Counted from the stretch's first letter, positions 24,572-34,310 are shown. The stretch is DNA of 49,286 nt from Arcobacter sp. (GCA_015663165.1 DQSS01000354.1:1-49286); one strand, 5' to 3'. Notes: generated by a model not told the origin, from the letters alone. Translations and numbers: made by a program.

Positions 24572-26377
24572 ATGAACTTAGAAGAAAAACTAAAAAACTT
24601 ACCATCAAATCCAGGTGTATATCAATACTTTGATAAAAATGGTCGTTTACTATATGTAGGAAAAGCAAAAGTACTTAAAAATAGAGTTAAGAGCTACTTT
24701 CAATTCAAGCCTACCTTAGCACCCTCTTCTAAACTTGGACCTCGTATATATAAGATGATATCAGAAGTTCAAGCCTTAGACTATATAGTTGTACCAAACG
24801 AAAATGATGCTCTTATTTTAGAGAATTCACTTATAAAACAACTAAAGCCAAAATACAATATTTTACTTCGAGATGACAAAACATATCCTTACATATATAT
24901 AGATACAAGTGAAGACTTTCCAAGACTTGATATCACTCGAAAAGTTATAAAATCTAAAGATATAAAATACTTCGGACCTTTTAGTATAGGTGCTAGAGAT
25001 ATGCTTGATAGTATATATGAGATTTTACCTTTAGTGCAAAAAAAATCATGTCTAAAAGAAAAAAAAGCTTGTCTATTTTATCAGATGAAAAAGTGTCTTG
25101 CACCATGTGAAGGAAAAGTATCTAAGCAAGAGTATGCAAAACTAATAGAAAAAGCCCTACTTTTCATACATAATAAAGTAAAACTAATAGTAAGCATAGA
25201 AGAGAAGATGGAGTTTTACAGCGAAAACTTTAGATTTGAAGAAGCATTAGTTTTAAGAGATAGAATAAAAACTATAGAAAAATCACACATAAAATCAACA
25301 CTAGACTTCGCAAACAATGAAAACTTAGACCTATTTGCTGTACAAATAAAAGAACAAAGAGCAGTGATAATAAAAATGTTCGTAAGAGAAGGTAAGCTTA
25401 TCTCAAGCTCTCACAACTATATAAATATAACTGAAATATCATCTTTTGAAGATATATATAAAACAGCGATTATAAACTACTACTCATCAGATTTACCATA
25501 CATATCAAAAGATATTTTAGTAGCACACACTATAAAAAATAAAGAAGAATTAGAGTCATTTATAAGTACTAAATACAACAAAAAAGTAAACATCACACAA
25601 GCTAAAATAGGAAGAAAAAAAGACCTAACAAATGTAGCTATTCAAAACTGTAACGAACTACTAAAAGTAGATAACTCTATATTTAACGCAGAACTTTACA
25701 TAACACTTAAAGACCTATTTAACCTAGACAAAGTGTCATATAGATATGAAGCCTATGACAACTCACATATTATGGGTCAAGCTACAGTTGGAGCTATGAT
25801 AGTATGGGATGAAAATAAGTTTATAAAAGAGGATTATAGATTATACAATCTTGAAGCAAAAGATGAATATGCTCAAATGAGAGAGATGCTTACAAGAAGA
25901 GTACTAAAATTCAAAGAAAACCCTCCTCCTGATGTATGGATAATTGATGGTGGAAAAACACTTATTACCCTTGCTAATGATATCTTACAAAGTGTAGGAG
26001 TTACTATAGATGTAATTGGAATAGCAAAAGAAAAAATAGACAAAAAAGCAAACAGAAGTAAAGGTAGCGCTAGAGATATTTTATATATAAAAAATGAAGT
26101 ATTCAAACTAGAAACATCAGATAAAAGACTTCATTTTTGTCAAAGACTAAGAGATGAAGTTCATAGATGTGCTATAGGATTTCATAAAAAACAAAAAAGA
26201 AAAGAAGATAAGCAAATATCACTTTTACAAGTAAAAGGAATAGGTCCTGCAAAAGTAGCAAAATTGCTAAACTTTTTTGGCACATTTGAAACTGTGAAAT
26301 CATCTTCCTTAGATGAGCTAAAAGAGGTATTAAATGAAAAAGACGCTATACTCTTAGAAAATCACTTTAAAGAATAA
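24572..26377 (+). CDS. uvrC: Excinuclease ABC subunit C
   Basis: Nuclease that makes both incisions in nucleotide excision repair with UvrA/UvrB. I use ATG 24572, not the track's TTG at 24557, because the TTG overlaps the -10 box; length becomes 601 aa. Domains in order: N-terminal GIY-YIG nuclease (NPGVYQYFDKNG, LLYVGKAK), Cys-rich segment (CLFYQMKKCLAPCEG), UVR helix pair near 205-240, RNase H-like C-terminal nuclease (YDNSHIMGQATVGAMIV, WIIDGGKTL), and helix-hairpin-helix (LLQVKGIGPAKVAKLL). alr follows after 2 nt. Confidence 0.97.
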   Translation: MNLEEKLKNLPSNPGVYQYFDKNGRLLYVGKAKVLKNRVKSYFQFKPTLAPSSKLGPRIYKMISEVQALDYIVVPNENDALILENSLIKQLKPKYNILLRDDKTYPYIYIDTSEDFPRLDITRKVIKSKDIKYFGPFSIGARDMLDSIYEILPLVQKKSCLKEKKACLFYQMKKCLAPCEGKVSKQEYAKLIEKALLFIHNKVKLIVSIEEKMEFYSENFRFEEALVLRDRIKTIEKSHIKSTLDFANNENLDLFAVQIKEQRAVIIKMFVREGKLISSSHNYINITEISSFEDIYKTAIINYYSSDLPYISKDILVAHTIKNKEELESFISTKYNKKVNITQAKIGRKKDLTNVAIQNCNELLKVDNSIFNAELYITLKDLFNLDKVSYRYEAYDNSHIMGQATVGAMIVWDENKFIKEDYRLYNLEAKDEYAQMREMLTRRVLKFKENPPPDVWIIDGGKTLITLANDILQSVGVTIDVIGIAKEKIDKKANRSKGSARDILYIKNEVFKLETSDKRLHFCQRLRDEVHRCAIGFHKKQKRKEDKQISLLQVKGIGPAKVAKLLNFFGTFETVKSSSLDELKEVLNEKDAILLENHFKE

Positions 26378-26379
26378 AA

Positions 26380-27402
26380 TTGTCATATATCACAATAAAC
26401 AAACAAAACTTTTTTCATAATTTAGATATTTGTTCAAAAAGAGCAAAATGTAAAGAAAATGTAGCAATAGTACTAAAAGATAATGCATATGGACATGGAT
26501 TGTTAGAAATATCTTCTTTAGCAAAAGAATATGGACTAACAAAAGCAGTGGTTCAAAACATCCAAGAAGCTAAAAAAATCCAATCTTATTTTGAATATAT
26601 CTTAATCCTTGCTGATACGAAAAAAGAGAGTTTGTCACATTCTTTTCACATAACAATCAACAGTATCGATGACATCGAGCATCTGGAAGAAAACACTAAT
26701 ATTCATATCAAAATAGATACAGGAATGCATAGAAATGGAATAGCACCCAATGAACTTGAAAGTACTATACACAAAGCTATTGAGCAAAATTTAAATATCA
26801 CAGGAGTATTTACACATTTTAAAAGTGCAGATATTATGTCGAGTGTTTATTTTTGGCAAAAGTCTATTTTTAGGGACATTAAAAAAAATTTAAGTTTAAT
26901 ATGTGAACAACTAAATATAAGTGAAATAAAACTACATTCTTGTAACTCTTCAGCACTATTTAGAGAAGAGAATTTTAGTGAAGATTTCTGCAGAATTGGA
27001 TTAGCAGCTTATGGTTATGTAGAAAATGAAAATCCTCTATATATTCCAGATTTAAAACCCGTATTATCACTAAATACTCAAAAACTATCTTCAAGAACGA
27101 TAAAAAAAGGTCAAAGTATTGGGTATGGTGGAAATTTTGTAGCAAGTGAAGATATGACATTTTCTACTTATGATATTGGATATGGAGATGGCTTTAAAAG
27201 ATTATCTAATGAGAGATATTTTCAGATAAATAAAAAAGAAAGAACTCTAGGAAATACATCTATGGATAATATGTCTATAAACTCAACAAGAGAAGAAATA
27301 TCTCTATTTGATGATGTAAGACCTTTAGCCAAACTTCACAACACAATTTCATACGAAATACTAACTTCACTAAATCCAAGTATAAAAAGAGTTATAGTTT
27401 AG
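26380..27402 (+). CDS. alr: Alanine racemase
   Basis: PLP enzyme that converts L- to D-alanine for peptidoglycan; Ddl in this window uses the product. 340 aa from a TTG start two bases after the uvrC stop. PLP Lys is in AIVLKDNAYGHG, the catalytic Tyr in SIGYGGNF, and the barrel motif HIKIDTGMHRNGI and HSCNSSA are also present. Length is slightly under the usual 360-370 aa. It forms part of a long plus-strand run with very short gaps, so it likely shares the uvrC transcript. Confidence 0.94.
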   Translation: MSYITINKQNFFHNLDICSKRAKCKENVAIVLKDNAYGHGLLEISSLAKEYGLTKAVVQNIQEAKKIQSYFEYILILADTKKESLSHSFHITINSIDDIEHLEENTNIHIKIDTGMHRNGIAPNELESTIHKAIEQNLNITGVFTHFKSADIMSSVYFWQKSIFRDIKKNLSLICEQLNISEIKLHSCNSSALFREENFSEDFCRIGLAAYGYVENENPLYIPDLKPVLSLNTQKLSSRTIKKGQSIGYGGNFVASEDMTFSTYDIGYGDGFKRLSNERYFQINKKERTLGNTSMDNMSINSTREEISLFDDVRPLAKLHNTISYEILTSLNPSIKRVIV

Positions 27403-27651
27403 ATGAATTTAGAAATCATAAAATCTATCAATAAACAAAAAGCAATAAACGCTCTAAATACAATTTGTGAAAATATAAATATTTTAGAAAAAAGAGATAA
27501 ACAAAATACTTCTTTAGACTTAGAAAATATACTAAAACAAACACAAACATATCTAGTGACACTAAACATACAAGAGTTAAACTTACAAGAAATAGATGAA
27601 ATACTATCTTTTGTAGAAGTAACTCATATCAAAATTATGGAAGCCGTATGA
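27403..27651 (+). CDS. Helical 82-aa protein of unknown function
   Basis: Not recognised. It starts directly after the alr stop and overlaps the ABC-F start by 4 nt. Composition (Ile, Asn, Gln, Lys, Leu) predicts two or three helices, perhaps coiled coil, with no signal or membrane helix. Tight coupling to alr and the ABC-F gene is the only functional hint. Confidence 0.65.
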   Translation: MNLEIIKSINKQKAINALNTICENINILEKRDKQNTSLDLENILKQTQTYLVTLNIQELNLQEIDEILSFVEVTHIKIMEAV

Positions 27652-29486
27652 TTCAACTTACAAACATCGCAAAAAGTTATGGTTCTCAAGACTTATTTAA
27701 AAATCTTGATTTTAGACTAAATAAAAATCAAAGAGTAGGACTTGTAGGAAGAAATGGTTCGGGTAAATCTACTTTGTTTAAACTTATTTTAGGTGAAGAC
27801 CACTATGATGAAGGGGAGATATCTATTCCTAAAGGTTATAAAATAGGTGCTTTAAAACAACATCTTGTATTTACAGAATCTACACTTGTAGATGAAGTAG
27901 CACTTGCACTTAGTGAAGATGATAAGTATTCTATATATAAAGTTGAAAAGTTTTTATTTGGTTTAGGCTTTACGCATGAAGACTTAGACAAATCGCCTCT
28001 TTCTTTTTCAGGTGGATTTCAAATCAGAATCAATCTTGCAAAGCTACTTCTTACCGAACCAAACTTACTTTTACTAGATGAGCCTACGAATTACCTTGAT
28101 ATTTTATCTTTAAGATGGTTGAAGCAATTTTTATGTACTTTTGATGGTGAAGTTATACTTATCACTCATGATAGGGATTTTATGGATGCTGTATCTACAC
28201 ATACTATGGGATTAAATAGAAAACAACTAAGTATCATCCAAGGAGATACTCATAAGTTCTATGCACAACTTCAAAGTGATGATGAGCTATATCAAAAACA
28301 AAAAATAACTCAAGATAAAAAAGTAAAAGAACTAGAAGAATTTATAGCAAAAAACAAAGCCAGAGCTTCAACAGCAGCACAAGCCCAATCAAAAGTGAAA
28401 CTACTAGAAAAAATGGACATCATGGATAGCTTAGGCTATGATAATACTTTAAAGTTTGACTTTAACTTCAAAGATACTCCTGCAAAAGTTTTACTTGAAG
28501 TAAACAACTTATCTTTTGGATATAGCACTGATAATATTCTTTTCAAAGATATATCTTTTACACTTAAAAAAGGTGAGACGATAGGAATAATAGGAAAAAA
28601 TGGGAAAGGTAAATCTACACTTTTAAATACAATAGCAAAAGAACTAACACCTATAAGTGGGAATATAGACTATCATGGAACATCTTCTTTTGGTCACTTT
28701 GGACAAACAAATATATCTCACTTAAATCCTAAAAACAATGTAATGGATGAAATCTATGTATCAAATCCAAAACTTCCAGCATCTGTTGTACGAAGTATCT
28801 GTGGTACTATGATGTTTACAGGCGATAGTGCTGAGAAAAAGATATCTTTACTTTCAGGTGGTGAAAAATCACGAGTAATGCTAGGACAAATAATAGCAAA
28901 AGATGTAAATGTACTATTTCTTGATGAGCCTACAAATCACCTAGATATGGACTCTATAGATGCACTAACAAAAGCTATAAAAAACTTTGAGGGTTCTTGT
29001 ATAATTGTAACACATAGTGAAGCCCTACTTCGTGCTGTATGTGATAGACTTGTAGTATTTTCAAAAGGAAGTGCTAGTACTTTTGATGGAAATTATGATG
29101 AGTTTTTAAGCAAAATTGGATGGAAAGAAGAAAATGACCAAGATAATGTTGAAGTCAAAAAAGAAATTCCAAAAGTAAATAAAAAAGAAAATAAAAAGTT
29201 AAGAAGTGAACTTATTAAACAAAGAAATAAATTAACCTCTCCACTTAAAAAAGAAGTAGATAAGCTAGAATCACAAATAATGAAAATAGAAGAAGACCTA
29301 GAAGTTCATCACGAAGAACTAATATCTGCATCAAATGCTTGTGACAATAGTAAAGTTATGGATATATCAAGAATAGTAACAACACAAGAAAAAGAAGTTG
29401 AAGATAAATTTGAACTACTTGAAATAGCACAAAATAAAGTAGATGACATCACACAAGAATACGATATAAAATTAGAAGGTCTATAA
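27648..29486 (+). CDS. ABC-F ATPase (YheS/ABCF3-like)
   Basis: 612-aa soluble protein with two ABC ATPase domains and no membrane segments, typical of ABC-F factors that act on the ribosome. Domain 1: Walker A GRNGSGKST, signature FSGGFQIRI, Walker B LLLLDEPTNYLD. A charged linker of about 80 residues follows (KVKELEEFIAKNKARAST). Domain 2: Walker A GKNGKGKST, signature LSGGEKSRV, Walker B LFLDEPTNHLD. The C-terminal coiled coil is Lys/Glu-rich. The FSGG form and linker point to the YheS group. The DEAD-box gene begins after one base. Confidence 0.92.
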   Translation: MIQLTNIAKSYGSQDLFKNLDFRLNKNQRVGLVGRNGSGKSTLFKLILGEDHYDEGEISIPKGYKIGALKQHLVFTESTLVDEVALALSEDDKYSIYKVEKFLFGLGFTHEDLDKSPLSFSGGFQIRINLAKLLLTEPNLLLLDEPTNYLDILSLRWLKQFLCTFDGEVILITHDRDFMDAVSTHTMGLNRKQLSIIQGDTHKFYAQLQSDDELYQKQKITQDKKVKELEEFIAKNKARASTAAQAQSKVKLLEKMDIMDSLGYDNTLKFDFNFKDTPAKVLLEVNNLSFGYSTDNILFKDISFTLKKGETIGIIGKNGKGKSTLLNTIAKELTPISGNIDYHGTSSFGHFGQTNISHLNPKNNVMDEIYVSNPKLPASVVRSICGTMMFTGDSAEKKISLLSGGEKSRVMLGQIIAKDVNVLFLDEPTNHLDMDSIDALTKAIKNFEGSCIIVTHSEALLRAVCDRLVVFSKGSASTFDGNYDEFLSKIGWKEENDQDNVEVKKEIPKVNKKENKKLRSELIKQRNKLTSPLKKEVDKLESQIMKIEEDLEVHHEELISASNACDNSKVMDISRIVTTQEKEVEDKFELLEIAQNKVDDITQEYDIKLEGL

Positions 29487-29487
29487 T

Positions 29488-30744
29488 ATGAATTTTAACA
29501 ACTTTGCTTTAAATCAAAACATCCTAAAAGCACTAGAAGATATCAAATATACAAAAACTACAAGTATCCAAGAAAAAGTTATCCCTTTGATACTAAAAGG
29601 TGAAGATATACTTGCAAAATCTCAAACAGGAAGTGGAAAAACTGCTTCTTTTGTTTTACCTATTTTAAATCAATTTATTGAAGATGAAAAAGTAAAGGTG
29701 AAGAAAAAAGCTTTTATATCTACTATCATTCTTACTCCTACAAGAGATTTAACTATACAAGTAGCACAAACTTTCGAGCTATTTTCAAAGTACTTAGATA
29801 AAAAACCAAAAGTAGTAACAGTTATAGGTGGACTTGAAATACAACAGCAACTTTTAGATATACAAAGTGGTTGTGATATAGTTGTAGCAACTTCAGGAAG
29901 ACTACTAGATATCATAGATAAAAAACAAATAAACTTGTCTTTTGTAAAAAACTTTATTCTGGATGAAGCGGATAAAATGCTTGATTTAGGATTTGCAGAT
30001 GAATTAGACTTGATACTAGAAGAGTTACCTAAGCAAAGACAAAACCTACTATTTTCAGCAACCTACCCAGATAAGATGATGAAAATTGCTTCAAAGATTA
30101 CAGCAAGTGCTTTAAAAGTCGAGATTCAAAAAGAAGCGCCAACAGTTCAAGATATAGAACAAAGAGTTATAGAAGTAAACAAAGAAAACAGAAGTCCACT
30201 TTTAAGGTTTTTACTTAAAACAAACAAATGGAATCAAGTTTTAGTATTTATGGCAAACAAAAGAGCTACAGATAATATTGCAGCAAAGTTTAGAAAGCAT
30301 GGATATCTTGCGGAGTCTTTTCATGGGGATTTAGATCAAGAAGATAGAAACTATACACTTGATGAATTTAAAAAGAAAAATATCAAGATATTATTTTGTA
30401 CAGATATTGCTAGTCGTGGTTTGCATATAGATGATATATCTTGTGTAATAAACTTTGATTTACCAAGAGGAACAGATAGCTATGTACACAGAATAGGTAG
30501 AACTGGACGAGCTGGTAAAAAAGGTGAGGCTATAACATTTATAGACCATGAAGATATAATGCACTTTAAACTTATAGAAAAAAGATGCAATTTGGATATA
30601 ACTTATGAACAAATAGAAGGCTTTGAACTACGGGGTGAGATAAAAGCCAAAGAAAAAGGCTCTGCCCCAATCAAGGGAAAAAGAAAAAGTAAAAAAGACA
30701 AACTAAGAGAAGAGTTAGCAAAAAAGGGAAACAATGAAGTTTAA
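29488..30744 (+). CDS. DEAD-box RNA helicase (RhlE-like)
   Basis: 418-aa ATP-dependent RNA helicase with all the classical motifs: Q motif (TSIQEKVIP), motif I AKSQTGSGKT, Ia PTRDLT, II DEAD in LDEADKMLD, III SAT, V RGLHID, VI HRIGRTGRAG. A short basic tail (KGKRKSKKDK) probably aids RNA binding. The length and tail fit RhlE/SrmB-type helicases in ribosome assembly or mRNA turnover. It overlaps the next gene by 11 nt. Confidence 0.93.
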   Translation: MNFNNFALNQNILKALEDIKYTKTTSIQEKVIPLILKGEDILAKSQTGSGKTASFVLPILNQFIEDEKVKVKKKAFISTIILTPTRDLTIQVAQTFELFSKYLDKKPKVVTVIGGLEIQQQLLDIQSGCDIVVATSGRLLDIIDKKQINLSFVKNFILDEADKMLDLGFADELDLILEELPKQRQNLLFSATYPDKMMKIASKITASALKVEIQKEAPTVQDIEQRVIEVNKENRSPLLRFLLKTNKWNQVLVFMANKRATDNIAAKFRKHGYLAESFHGDLDQEDRNYTLDEFKKKNIKILFCTDIASRGLHIDDISCVINFDLPRGTDSYVHRIGRTGRAGKKGEAITFIDHEDIMHFKLIEKRCNLDITYEQIEGFELRGEIKAKEKGSAPIKGKRKSKKDKLREELAKKGNNEV

Positions 30745-31225
30745 CAGCAATGTTGTATTTGTAATAGTTATGTTTTTATTTGCTATAACTGTTATATATA
30801 GAAATGATGTAGAAAAAAATAGAGTTGATATCTCTTCTTATCACTTTGATGTAAACGATACTGTACGATACCTTTTAAAAGAAGAGAGTATTTATGTATA
30901 CAATACTTCTAAAAATACTCTAGGAAAAATACACTTCTATAATAGCCCAAAAGGTATACTTTTTGAAGAAGCCTACTTCTTAAATATTCCAAAAAATAAT
31001 TTAGATAAATCTTCTCAAAGCACTAAATATACGAAAGGTTTATCTACTCTTTCATGTAAAGAAGAAAATATATCTATATGTTTAGATTCAAATATAAAAA
31101 GCAATATAAACTATGTACAAAAAGATGGTACAAAATATACTATTCTAAAAAATGATTTTGCATCAAAACTATATGAAAATGTAAATGATTATCAAGAATA
31201 CCTAAATAAAGAGAAACAAAATTAA
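30734..31225 (+). CDS. 163-aa membrane-anchored protein of unknown function
   Basis: Not recognised. One N-terminal hydrophobic helix (VVFVIVMFLFAITVIY) precedes a hydrophilic domain of about 140 residues with two Cys (LSCKEENISICL) that could form a disulfide, so the domain is probably periplasmic. The start overlaps the helicase stop by 11 nt and hrpB begins 9 nt after its stop. It has no obvious link to its helicase neighbours. Confidence 0.7.
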   Translation: MKFNSNVVFVIVMFLFAITVIYRNDVEKNRVDISSYHFDVNDTVRYLLKEESIYVYNTSKNTLGKIHFYNSPKGILFEEAYFLNIPKNNLDKSSQSTKYTKGLSTLSCKEENISICLDSNIKSNINYVQKDGTKYTILKNDFASKLYENVNDYQEYLNKEKQN

Positions 31226-31234
31226 CATACTCTT

Positions 31235-33754
31235 ATGTCAAACCTACCTATAAATGAAGTCCTTGATGATATAAAGTCAGCATTTCAAACAAACCATAAG
31301 TTAATACTCCAAGCACCACCAGGTGCTGGAAAAAGTACTGCTGTTCCTATTTCATTTCTAAAAGAATCTTGGATTGAACATAAAATCATAATAATGCTAG
31401 AACCAAGAAGAGTAGCTGTACGAATGGTAGCTTCAAGAATGGCAGAACTACTAGGAGAAAAAGTAGGAGAAACTATAGGATACACCATCAAAATGGAATC
31501 TGTAAAATCTTCTAAAACAAAAGTATTAGTTGTAACAGAAGCAGTACTCGTACGAATGATACAAAGCGATCAAGAACTATCAAATGTAGCCATGGTGATA
31601 TTTGATGAGTACCATGAAAGAAGCATACACACAGACCTATCACTTGCTTTATGTTTACAAAGTCAAGAGCTATTAAGAGAAGATTTAAAAATACTTCTGA
31701 TGTCTGCAACACTAAACGAAAAAGAGCTAACAACCCTACTTCCAAATACTCCCGTAATCACATCAAAAGGAAGACTATACGAAGTAGAAAATATATATCT
31801 TCAATCAAATATACTCCAACCAAATCCAAAAACGATAAATACCCTACTTTTAAAAACTATTTTAAATTCTATTAAAAATGATAGCGGAGATATCTTAGTG
31901 TTTTTAGCAGGATTAAAAGAGATAAAGAACTTACAAAAGTCTTTATCGCAGAATATAAAAGAAGATATACAAATACTTCCCTTATATTCAAGCCTAAGTA
32001 AAAAAGAGCAAGATAAAGCAATAAAGCCATCAAGTACAAGAAAGATAATACTATCTACAAATATATCGCAAACCTCTCTTACTATAAAAGGTGTAAAGGT
32101 TGTTGTTGATTCAGGATATGAAAAACTATCAAGATTCAACTACAACACAAGTATGAACCATCTAGAGCTATCTTTCATATCAAAAGATTCTGCAATTCAA
32201 AGAGGTGGAAGAGCAGGAAGAATAGAAGATGGAAAATGCTACAAACTATGGCACAAAGCAAAAATACTAGAGCAAAGTACAAAGCCAGAGATATTAAGAA
32301 GTGATTTATCTTCTTTGATACTTGACTTATCTTTATGGGGTGTTGATGAATTTGAAGAGCTTACATGGATGGATATACCATCAGAAAAAATCATAAACGA
32401 AACAAAAGAAGTGTTAAACGAACTTCAAATGCTAGATGATGGCTTTAAAATAACATCATTTGGAAAAGAAGCTTTAAGCTTAGGAGTTCATCCTAGATTT
32501 TCATATATGATACTAAAAGCTCATACTTTAGGCTACGCTTATGAAGCTTGTATGCTAGCTTCTATTTTAGAACAAAAAGATATATTTAATACCCAACATA
32601 AAAGTTCAGATATAAAAGAAAGATTTATTGCACTTTATGAAAATAACATACACACGCCATATATCAATACTTTTGTAGCAAAAGACATACTAAAACAAAC
32701 AGACTTTTACTATAGTAAACTAAAGAAAATCAAAAAAATTCAAACTAAAAAAGATATAAACAACTATGAAATCATATCTGTACTTTTACTATTTGCATAT
32801 CCAGATAGACTAGCAAAGATAAGAAAAAAAGATGATGTAAAATACAAACTAAGCAATGCAAAAGGTGCAATACTAGATATAGAAGATACCTTATACAACG
32901 AAGAATATTTATGTGTAGCAAACCTAAATGCAGCAAATAAAGACTCATATATAAATCTAGCTGGAAGTATTTGCCTAAATGATATAGAAAAATATTTCAA
33001 ACACCTAATCAAACAAAACCAAAGCATCACTTACAATAAAGATAAAAATAGATTAGATATCAAAGAACATACTACCTTTTTAAATCTTGAACTTTATAAT
33101 ATAAATGTACAAAATCAAAGCAATATAGACTTTGAAGAACTTATTTTAAAGTTGTTAGAAAAAGAAGGATTATCTCTCCTTTTTTGGAGTAAAAAAGCTA
33201 TAGCACTACAAGATAAAATCAACTATTTGAACAATTATGACTCAAATTTATTAGAAATAGACTTTTCTAACAAATGGCTAAAAACCAATCTTTACTTATG
33301 GATAAAGCCATACTTAAAGGGGATTAACACCATTACAAAACTACAAGACTTAGATGTATATAATATCTTGTTAGGACTTATAAATTGGAACGACCAACAA
33401 ACCCTAGAACAACTTCTTCCAACATCTATAAAAGTACCAAGTGGCTCAAATATCTATATAGATTATTCAAATATAAACACAGCTGTATTAAGTGTAAAAA
33501 TCCAAGAGATGTTTGGTCTTATGAATACTCCAAAAATCTTAAACAACACTATAGATTTACAAATACACCTTTTAAGTCCTGCTAAAAAACCCATACAAAT
33601 AACATACGATATAAAAAGCTTTTGGGAAAATTCATACGGTGAAGTAAGAAAAGAGCTAAGAGGAAAGTACAAAAGACACTATTGGCCAGAAGACCCATAT
33701 GAAGCTATTGCAACAGCAAAGACCAAGAAGCATATGATGAAAGGCTTAGAGTAG
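31235..33754 (+). CDS. hrpB: ATP-dependent helicase HrpB
   Basis: 839-aa DExH-box helicase with the HrpB layout. Motif I is APPGAGKST, Ia LEPRRVA, II DEYHERS (DExH), III SAT, V STNISQTSLTI, VI QRGGRAGR. The helicase-associated region follows, and the HrpB C-terminal domain includes DIKSFWENSYGEVRKELRGKYKRHYWPEDP, split here as SFWENSY and RGKYKRHYWP, a hallmark of the family. The cellular role of HrpB is poorly understood. It ends 10 nt from the convergent mazF, marking the edge of the plus-strand block. Confidence 0.93.
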   Translation: MSNLPINEVLDDIKSAFQTNHKLILQAPPGAGKSTAVPISFLKESWIEHKIIIMLEPRRVAVRMVASRMAELLGEKVGETIGYTIKMESVKSSKTKVLVVTEAVLVRMIQSDQELSNVAMVIFDEYHERSIHTDLSLALCLQSQELLREDLKILLMSATLNEKELTTLLPNTPVITSKGRLYEVENIYLQSNILQPNPKTINTLLLKTILNSIKNDSGDILVFLAGLKEIKNLQKSLSQNIKEDIQILPLYSSLSKKEQDKAIKPSSTRKIILSTNISQTSLTIKGVKVVVDSGYEKLSRFNYNTSMNHLELSFISKDSAIQRGGRAGRIEDGKCYKLWHKAKILEQSTKPEILRSDLSSLILDLSLWGVDEFEELTWMDIPSEKIINETKEVLNELQMLDDGFKITSFGKEALSLGVHPRFSYMILKAHTLGYAYEACMLASILEQKDIFNTQHKSSDIKERFIALYENNIHTPYINTFVAKDILKQTDFYYSKLKKIKKIQTKKDINNYEIISVLLLFAYPDRLAKIRKKDDVKYKLSNAKGAILDIEDTLYNEEYLCVANLNAANKDSYINLAGSICLNDIEKYFKHLIKQNQSITYNKDKNRLDIKEHTTFLNLELYNINVQNQSNIDFEELILKLLEKEGLSLLFWSKKAIALQDKINYLNNYDSNLLEIDFSNKWLKTNLYLWIKPYLKGINTITKLQDLDVYNILLGLINWNDQQTLEQLLPTSIKVPSGSNIYIDYSNINTAVLSVKIQEMFGLMNTPKILNNTIDLQIHLLSPAKKPIQITYDIKSFWENSYGEVRKELRGKYKRHYWPEDPYEAIATAKTKKHMMKGLE

Positions 33755-33764
33755 CCCTTATGTA

Positions 33765-34097
33765 CTATTGTATTATACTATCAATGATACCTAATATTTG
33801 ATTTATAGTTTTTTGATTTGCTTTTTCAATAAATTTTATATTTCTTGAATTATAATCTATTGACTTCATTTGTTCAGCCATTATAAACCCAGTGATATTT
33901 TCACTTTCTACTTCAATATGAAATGGAAAATCCATATTTGTATTGGTAATAAGACAAGCAAAGGCAAGTCCAAGATGCTTATTAAATACTTTATTACTTA
34001 TTATTATAGCGGGTCTTCTTCCCTTTTGTTCATGACCACTTTGTGGTTCAAAACTTAATGCTACTATATCACCTTGATTAGGGATATATTTTACCAT
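33765..34097 (-). CDS. mazF: MazF/PemK-type endoribonuclease toxin
   Basis: 110-aa toxin of the MazF fold, a sequence-specific mRNA interferase. Family features: GDIVALSFEPQSGHEQKGRRPAII, with the conserved GHEQ and RRPA, and a later CLITNTNMDFPFHIEV strand region carrying the Thr/Ser equivalent of the active site. The reading frame is intact and full length. Its ATG overlaps a mazE-like TGG-TAA end (ATGGTAA), the normal mazEF arrangement, but the upstream antitoxin frame is headless. Toxicity of this copy cannot be judged from sequence. Confidence 0.92.
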   Translation of the reverse strand: MVKYIPNQGDIVALSFEPQSGHEQKGRRPAIIISNKVFNKHLGLAFACLITNTNMDFPFHIEVESENITGFIMAEQMKSIDYNSRNIKFIEKANQKTINQILGIIDSIIQ

Positions 34098-34201
34098 TCT
34101 TCTAAACCAACTTTATTGTCAAACTCTTCACACGCTTTATAATTAGATGGTAACTGTTTAACCAAATCACTAATATTATATTTTTCTCGTTTATTTGTAT
34201 A
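34091..34201 (-). pseudogene. Headless mazE antitoxin remnant (C-terminal MazF-binding tail only)
   Basis: Overlapping the mazF start, a 36-codon open stretch encodes YNISDLVKQLPSNY and EEFDNKVGLEEW, then TAA. This matches the C-terminal toxin-binding part of MazE antitoxins (LxELV...N.H.E.D.G...G.E.W). The in-frame codon before it is TGA at 34202-34204, with no ATG or GTG within; only weak TTG or ATT starts are available. The N-terminal AbrB-like DNA-binding half is missing, and none of it was found in the 100 bases upstream. It is either a decayed gene or a minimal antitoxin peptide. Confidence 0.65.
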
Positions 34202-34206
34202 TCAGA

Positions 34207-34235
34207 AGTATATCATCTGTTTTATTGACTGTCAA
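34207..34235 (-). promoter_or_regulatory. Consensus sigma-70 promoter for the mazE remnant/mazF
   Basis: On the minus strand TTGACA (34235-34230) and TATACT (34212-34207) are separated by exactly 17 nt. It is the best consensus promoter seen in the window, and it directs transcription from about 34200, right at the start of the mazE remnant. Confidence 0.65.
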
Positions 34236-34257
34236 TATATAGCTAAATAAAAGACAT

Positions 34258-34288
34258 AAAAAAAGTAGAAACATTACATCCCTACTTT
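34258..34288 (-). terminator. Terminator after the recombinase-like gene
   Basis: On the minus strand AAAGTAG pairs with CTACTTT around a 13-nt loop, followed by a run of Ts, 23 nt past the recombinase-like stop. Confidence 0.6.
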
Positions 34289-34310
34289 CATTCAATTAAT
34301 CTTTAACAAA

